Assembly (NCBI GenBank): GCA_024710825.1 | Contig: JANJUA010000331.1 | Location: forward strand, 1-8,413 | Source of the DNA: Solirubrobacteraceae bacterium | Lineage (GTDB): Bacteria; Actinomycetota; Thermoleophilia; Solirubrobacterales; Solirubrobacteraceae | Length of the DNA stretch: 8,413 bases | Direction of reading: 5' to 3' | Part shown: piece after piece, positions 5,865 through 8,413 of the stretch | Layout: the number at the start of each line of letters is the position of its first letter | Numbering within the stretch: the stretch's first letter is position 1 | The notes under the pieces: generated by a model | The model's input: only the letters and a program-made list of their open reading frames with translations | Databases searched by the model: none | What the model was told of the DNA's origin: nothing | Translations under genes and position numbers: made by a program

Positions 5865-6876
5865 GCTTCGCCGCCGCCTCCGCCGTCAGCACGCGGTTGC
5901 GCCCGCCGCGCTTGGCGGCGTAGAGCGCGTCGTCGGCTTCGCCGTACAGCCGCTCGAAGCGGACGCCCTCGCCACGGCCCGCGCTGACCCCGACGGAGAC
6001 CGTGACCGCCACGCCGTCCGGCCGCAGCGCCTCCAGCCCCGCCCTCAGCCGCTCGCCCACGTCGGACGCCTGCGCCACGTCGACCCCCGGCAGCACGACG
6101 AGGAACTCCTCGCCGCCGACCCGGTAGGCCAGCTCGAAGGAGCGCAGCTGCGCTCGGATCGCCGCGGCGATCTCGTGCAGGACGGTGTCCCCGCGCGCGT
6201 GGCCGTACGTGTCGTTGATCGACTTGAAGTGGTCCACGTCGATCGCCAGCAGCGCGACCGCGTCGCCGCTGAGCCGCGCCTGCTCGGCCAGCTCCGCGAA
6301 CCGGTCCTCCAGCGACCGGCGGTTGAGCAGCCCGGTGAGCGCGTCGAGCGCCGATGCGTCGCGCTGGCGGCGCTCCGCGCGCATCATCGCGACCGAGAAG
6401 AGGCAGATTGAGACCACGAGCGGCAGGACGGCGAGCACGCGGGCGGGCTCCTCGGCGAAGACGGCCGGCTCCGTGAAGGTGACCAGCGCGAGCACGACGA
6501 CGACGAACCCCGTGCCCGTCCACACCCCGCGGCCGTCGTGGCGTCCGGCGAGCGAGACGATCGGCATCACGAGCCACGGCAGCAGCGGGCTCTTCGGCCC
6601 CCCGGTGACCACCGCGCCCAGCCCGATGGCGAGCACGTTCAGGACGAAGCCCGCCGCGACCAGCCGCTCCGGGTGCTCACTGTTCTCGAGCCGCCCGCGG
6701 ATCAGCAGCTCGTAGGCGACCGCCAGGACCGCCACGAAGACCAGCGGCAGCCATCCGATCCAGCGCCCCAGCACGGCGAGCGTGATCGCCACCGCGGCGT
6801 AGCTCGCGAGCCGCGCGCCGCGCATCCCGGTCTCCAGGTCGAGCAGTCGACCGCGCTCGGAGAGCTGAGCCAGCAT
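5848..6876 (-). CDS. Membrane diguanylate cyclase (six TM segments plus GGDEF domain)
   Basis: A 342-residue membrane protein that should make cyclic di-GMP from two GTP. About six hydrophobic segments lie at residues 23-37, 41-58, 72-91, 97-111, 118-134 and 146-163, a sensor region I cannot assign to a named family. A GGDEF domain follows (about 174-330): DALTGLLNRR at 178-187, metal- and GTP-binding IDVDHFKSINDTYGH at 212-226, and catalytic GGEEF at 254-258. All key catalytic residues appear present, so it is likely active. The inhibitory-site motif RxxD five residues before GGEEF reads RSFE (245-248), a degenerate version. The start is taken as the ATG at 6876; the ATG at 6825 has a better GGAG site six bases upstream and keeps all TM segments. 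It lies 53 bp downstream of the peptidase gene, possibly in one transcript. Confidence 0.88.
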   Translation of the reverse strand: MLAQLSERGRLLDLETGMRGARLASYAAVAITLAVLGRWIGWLPLVFVAVLAVAYELLIRGRLENSEHPERLVAAGFVLNVLAIGLGAVVTGGPKSPLLPWLVMPIVSLAGRHDGRGVWTGTGFVVVVLALVTFTEPAVFAEEPARVLAVLPLVVSICLFSVAMMRAERRQRDASALDALTGLLNRRSLEDRFAELAEQARLSGDAVALLAIDVDHFKSINDTYGHARGDTVLHEIAAAIRAQLRSFELAYRVGGEEFLVVLPGVDVAQASDVGERLRAGLEALRPDGVAVTVSVGVSAGRGEGVRFERLYGEADDALYAAKRGGRNRVLTAEAAAKLTVAA

Positions 6877-6929
6877 GCCGGGAAGATCGGCGTGCGCAGC
6901 CAGGAAGTTGAGCGTTGGAAGGTGATGTT

Positions 6930-8413
6930 CTAAGCGGGTAGGCGCCCGGCGTCGCGCGCCGCCGCCTCCGCGGCGCGGAGCTGGCCCTCGACCAGCTCGA
7001 TCCCGGAGGTCCAGAACCCGGGGTCCGTCAGGTCGATGCCGACGATGCGGCCGAGGTCCTCGGGCAGCATCGACCCGCCGGCGCCGAGCAGCTCCAGGTA
7101 CTTCGGCGCGAAGCTCGCGCCCTCCTCGAGGTAGCGGCCGTACACCGAGAGCGCCAGGAGCTGGCCGTAGGCGTAGGCGTAGACGTAGCCGGGCGTCCCG
7201 ATGAAGTGCGGGACGTAGCTCCACCAGGTGCGGTAGCCGTCGGTCATCTCGACCGAGTCGCCGAAGAGGTCGGCCTGCGTCGACGCCCACGCCTCGTTGA
7301 AGCGGTCGACGGACAGCTCGCCCTCCGCGCGCCGCGCGGTGTGCACGGCATCCTCGAACTGGTTCATCGCCGTCTGTCGGAAGACCGTGGCGATCGCGCC
7401 CTCGATCGCCTCGGCGAGCAGCGCGAAGCGCGACTCGGCGGACTGCGCCTGCTCGAGCAGCCGGTTGAAGACGATCGTCTCGCCGAACACGGACGCGGTC
7501 TCGGCGACCGTCAGCGGCGTGCCCTGCTGGAGGATCCCCTGCTTGGCCGCGAGGGCGAAGTGCAGGCCGTGGCCGAGCTCGTGGGCGAGCGTGAGGACGT
7601 CGCGGCGCTTGAACGTGAAGTTCAGCATCACGTACGGGTGCACCGACGGCACCGCGGACGCGCAGAACGCGCCGCCGCGCTTGCCGGGGCGCACCGGCGC
7701 GTCGATCCAGCGCTCGTCGAAGAAGCGCCGGGCGAGCGCCTCCATCTCGCCCGAGAACGAGCCGAACGAGTCGAGGACGAGGTCGCGCGACTCCTCCCAG
7801 CCGAAGCGCTCGTCGACGTCGGTGACGGCCGCGGAGCGGTCGTAGTCGGCGAGCCGGTCGAGGCCGAGCACCTGCGCCTTCAGCCGGTACCAGCGCTGCG
7901 GGATGTCGTAGCGGCCCTTCACGGCCTCCACCAGCGCGGCGACGGACGCGTCGGAGACCTCGTTGGAGAGGTTGCGGCTCGTCAGCCACGTCGCGTAGCC
8001 GCGGAGGCGGTCCTCGACGGCCTTGTCGTGGATGAGCGTGTTGAAGATGTAGGCCCGCGTGCGCAGCCCGGGCTCGAGCGCCCGCGTGACCTGCTCGGCG
8101 GTCCGGCGGCGCAGCTCGCGGTCCGGCGAGAGCAGGCGGCTCAGCGCGACGTCGAGCGGCTCGCCCTCGACCTCGAGCGCGGCGACCTGCTCGGAGAACA
8201 GCCGGCCCCAGGCGGAGCGGCCGGTGACGCTCTTCTCCGCGACGATCTTCTCCTCCGGCTCGGAGAGGAGGTAGGGGCGGTAGCGGCGCTCCATCCGCAG
8301 GAAGTGGCGCGCCCGGTCGAGCCCGGGGGCGCCCAGCAGCCCCTCGGCCCGCGCGTCGTCCAGCGCGGCCCACTCCAGCCCGAAGAACAGGAGCTTCGTC
8401 TCGATGGCCGTGC
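6930..8413 (-). CDS. pepF: M3-family oligoendopeptidase F (5' end outside window)
   Basis: A zinc metallopeptidase of family M3 that cleaves short peptides in the cytoplasm. The reading frame continues past the ATG at 8294 to the window edge. There it encodes LLFFGLEW and LDRARHFLR, typical of the N-terminal half of PepF-like proteins, so that ATG is internal and roughly 100 residues are missing. Counting from the internal Met, the zinc motif HELGH is at 238-242 (bases 7569-7583) and the third ligand is the first Glu of ETASVFGE at 265-272. The GYVYAYAYGQLLA stretch (369-381) corresponds to the conserved tyrosine-rich substrate-binding segment. There is no signal peptide in the visible part. 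Nothing in the catalytic core looks damaged. The gene ends in TAG and is followed by the cyclase gene on the same strand. Confidence 0.92.
   Translation of the reverse strand, partial: TAIETKLLFFGLEWAALDDARAEGLLGAPGLDRARHFLRMERRYRPYLLSEPEEKIVAEKSVTGRSAWGRLFSEQVAALEVEGEPLDVALSRLLSPDRELRRRTAEQVTRALEPGLRTRAYIFNTLIHDKAVEDRLRGYATWLTSRNLSNEVSDASVAALVEAVKGRYDIPQRWYRLKAQVLGLDRLADYDRSAAVTDVDERFGWEESRDLVLDSFGSFSGEMEALARRFFDERWIDAPVRPGKRGGAFCASAVPSVHPYVMLNFTFKRRDVLTLAHELGHGLHFALAAKQGILQQGTPLTVAETASVFGETIVFNRLLEQAQSAESRFALLAEAIEGAIATVFRQTAMNQFEDAVHTARRAEGELSVDRFNEAWASTQADLFGDSVEMTDGYRTWWSYVPHFIGTPGYVYAYAYGQLLALSVYGRYLEEGASFAPKYLELLGAGGSMLPEDLGRIVGIDLTDPGFWTSGIELVEGQLRAAEAAARDAGRLPA

Noticed and set aside
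5336..6577. 413-codon minus-strand frame spanning the end of the methyltransferase and the cyclase
   Set aside because: It crosses two real genes in wrong frames and shows no recognisable domain.
6877..8373. Upstream extension of the cyclase frame to 841 codons
   Set aside because: The extension is Arg-rich shadow of the peptidase gene in another frame. The membrane and GGDEF sequence starts only after 6876.

Overview
The window is about 70% G+C, with genes packed end to end on both strands, GTG/ATG starts and strongly G/C-biased third positions. Together with the gene types, this suggests a high-GC actinobacterial lineage; Thermoleophilia/Solirubrobacterales-like is my best guess. That placement is inference from composition and protein style, not a marker gene.

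Left block (1-4952, + strand): a tight four-gene cassette. (1) The 3' part of a membrane-bound, HdrD-like iron-sulfur protein with a NarI-type cytochrome b anchor, whose 5' end is outside the window. (2) A soluble HdrD/GlpC/GlcF-like iron-sulfur protein with two CCG domains. (3) A GlcD/D-lactate-dehydrogenase-type FAD enzyme of the VAO/PCMH fold. (4) An 88-residue protein I do not recognise, whose ATG overlaps the stop of the FAD gene. The simplest reading is a flavin-to-Fe-S-to-heme-b-to-quinone chain: the FAD subunit oxidises a substrate (a 2-hydroxy acid by family analogy), the second Fe-S protein relays electrons, and the membrane subunit passes them to menaquinone. What stands out is that many cysteine ligands expected from the family are missing. 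The first CCG domain of the membrane subunit has lost all of them, and every remaining CCG domain lacks the last Cys.

Middle (4953-5864, + strand): a 78-bp gap containing a possible mini-ORF and a hairpin over the next start codon, then a gene for an RlmA-type 23S rRNA guanine-N1 methyltransferase with its N-terminal zinc-binding site intact.

Right block (5848-8413, - strand): an M3-family oligoendopeptidase F (5' end outside the window) followed by a six-TM diguanylate cyclase with an intact GGEEF site and a degenerate inhibitory site. The cyclase gene converges on the methyltransferase gene and their 3' ends overlap by 17 bp. I see no tRNA, rRNA, CRISPR array, insertion sequence or attachment site. 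The best candidate for something new is the left cassette: its ligand-depleted CCG domains and its small partner protein.
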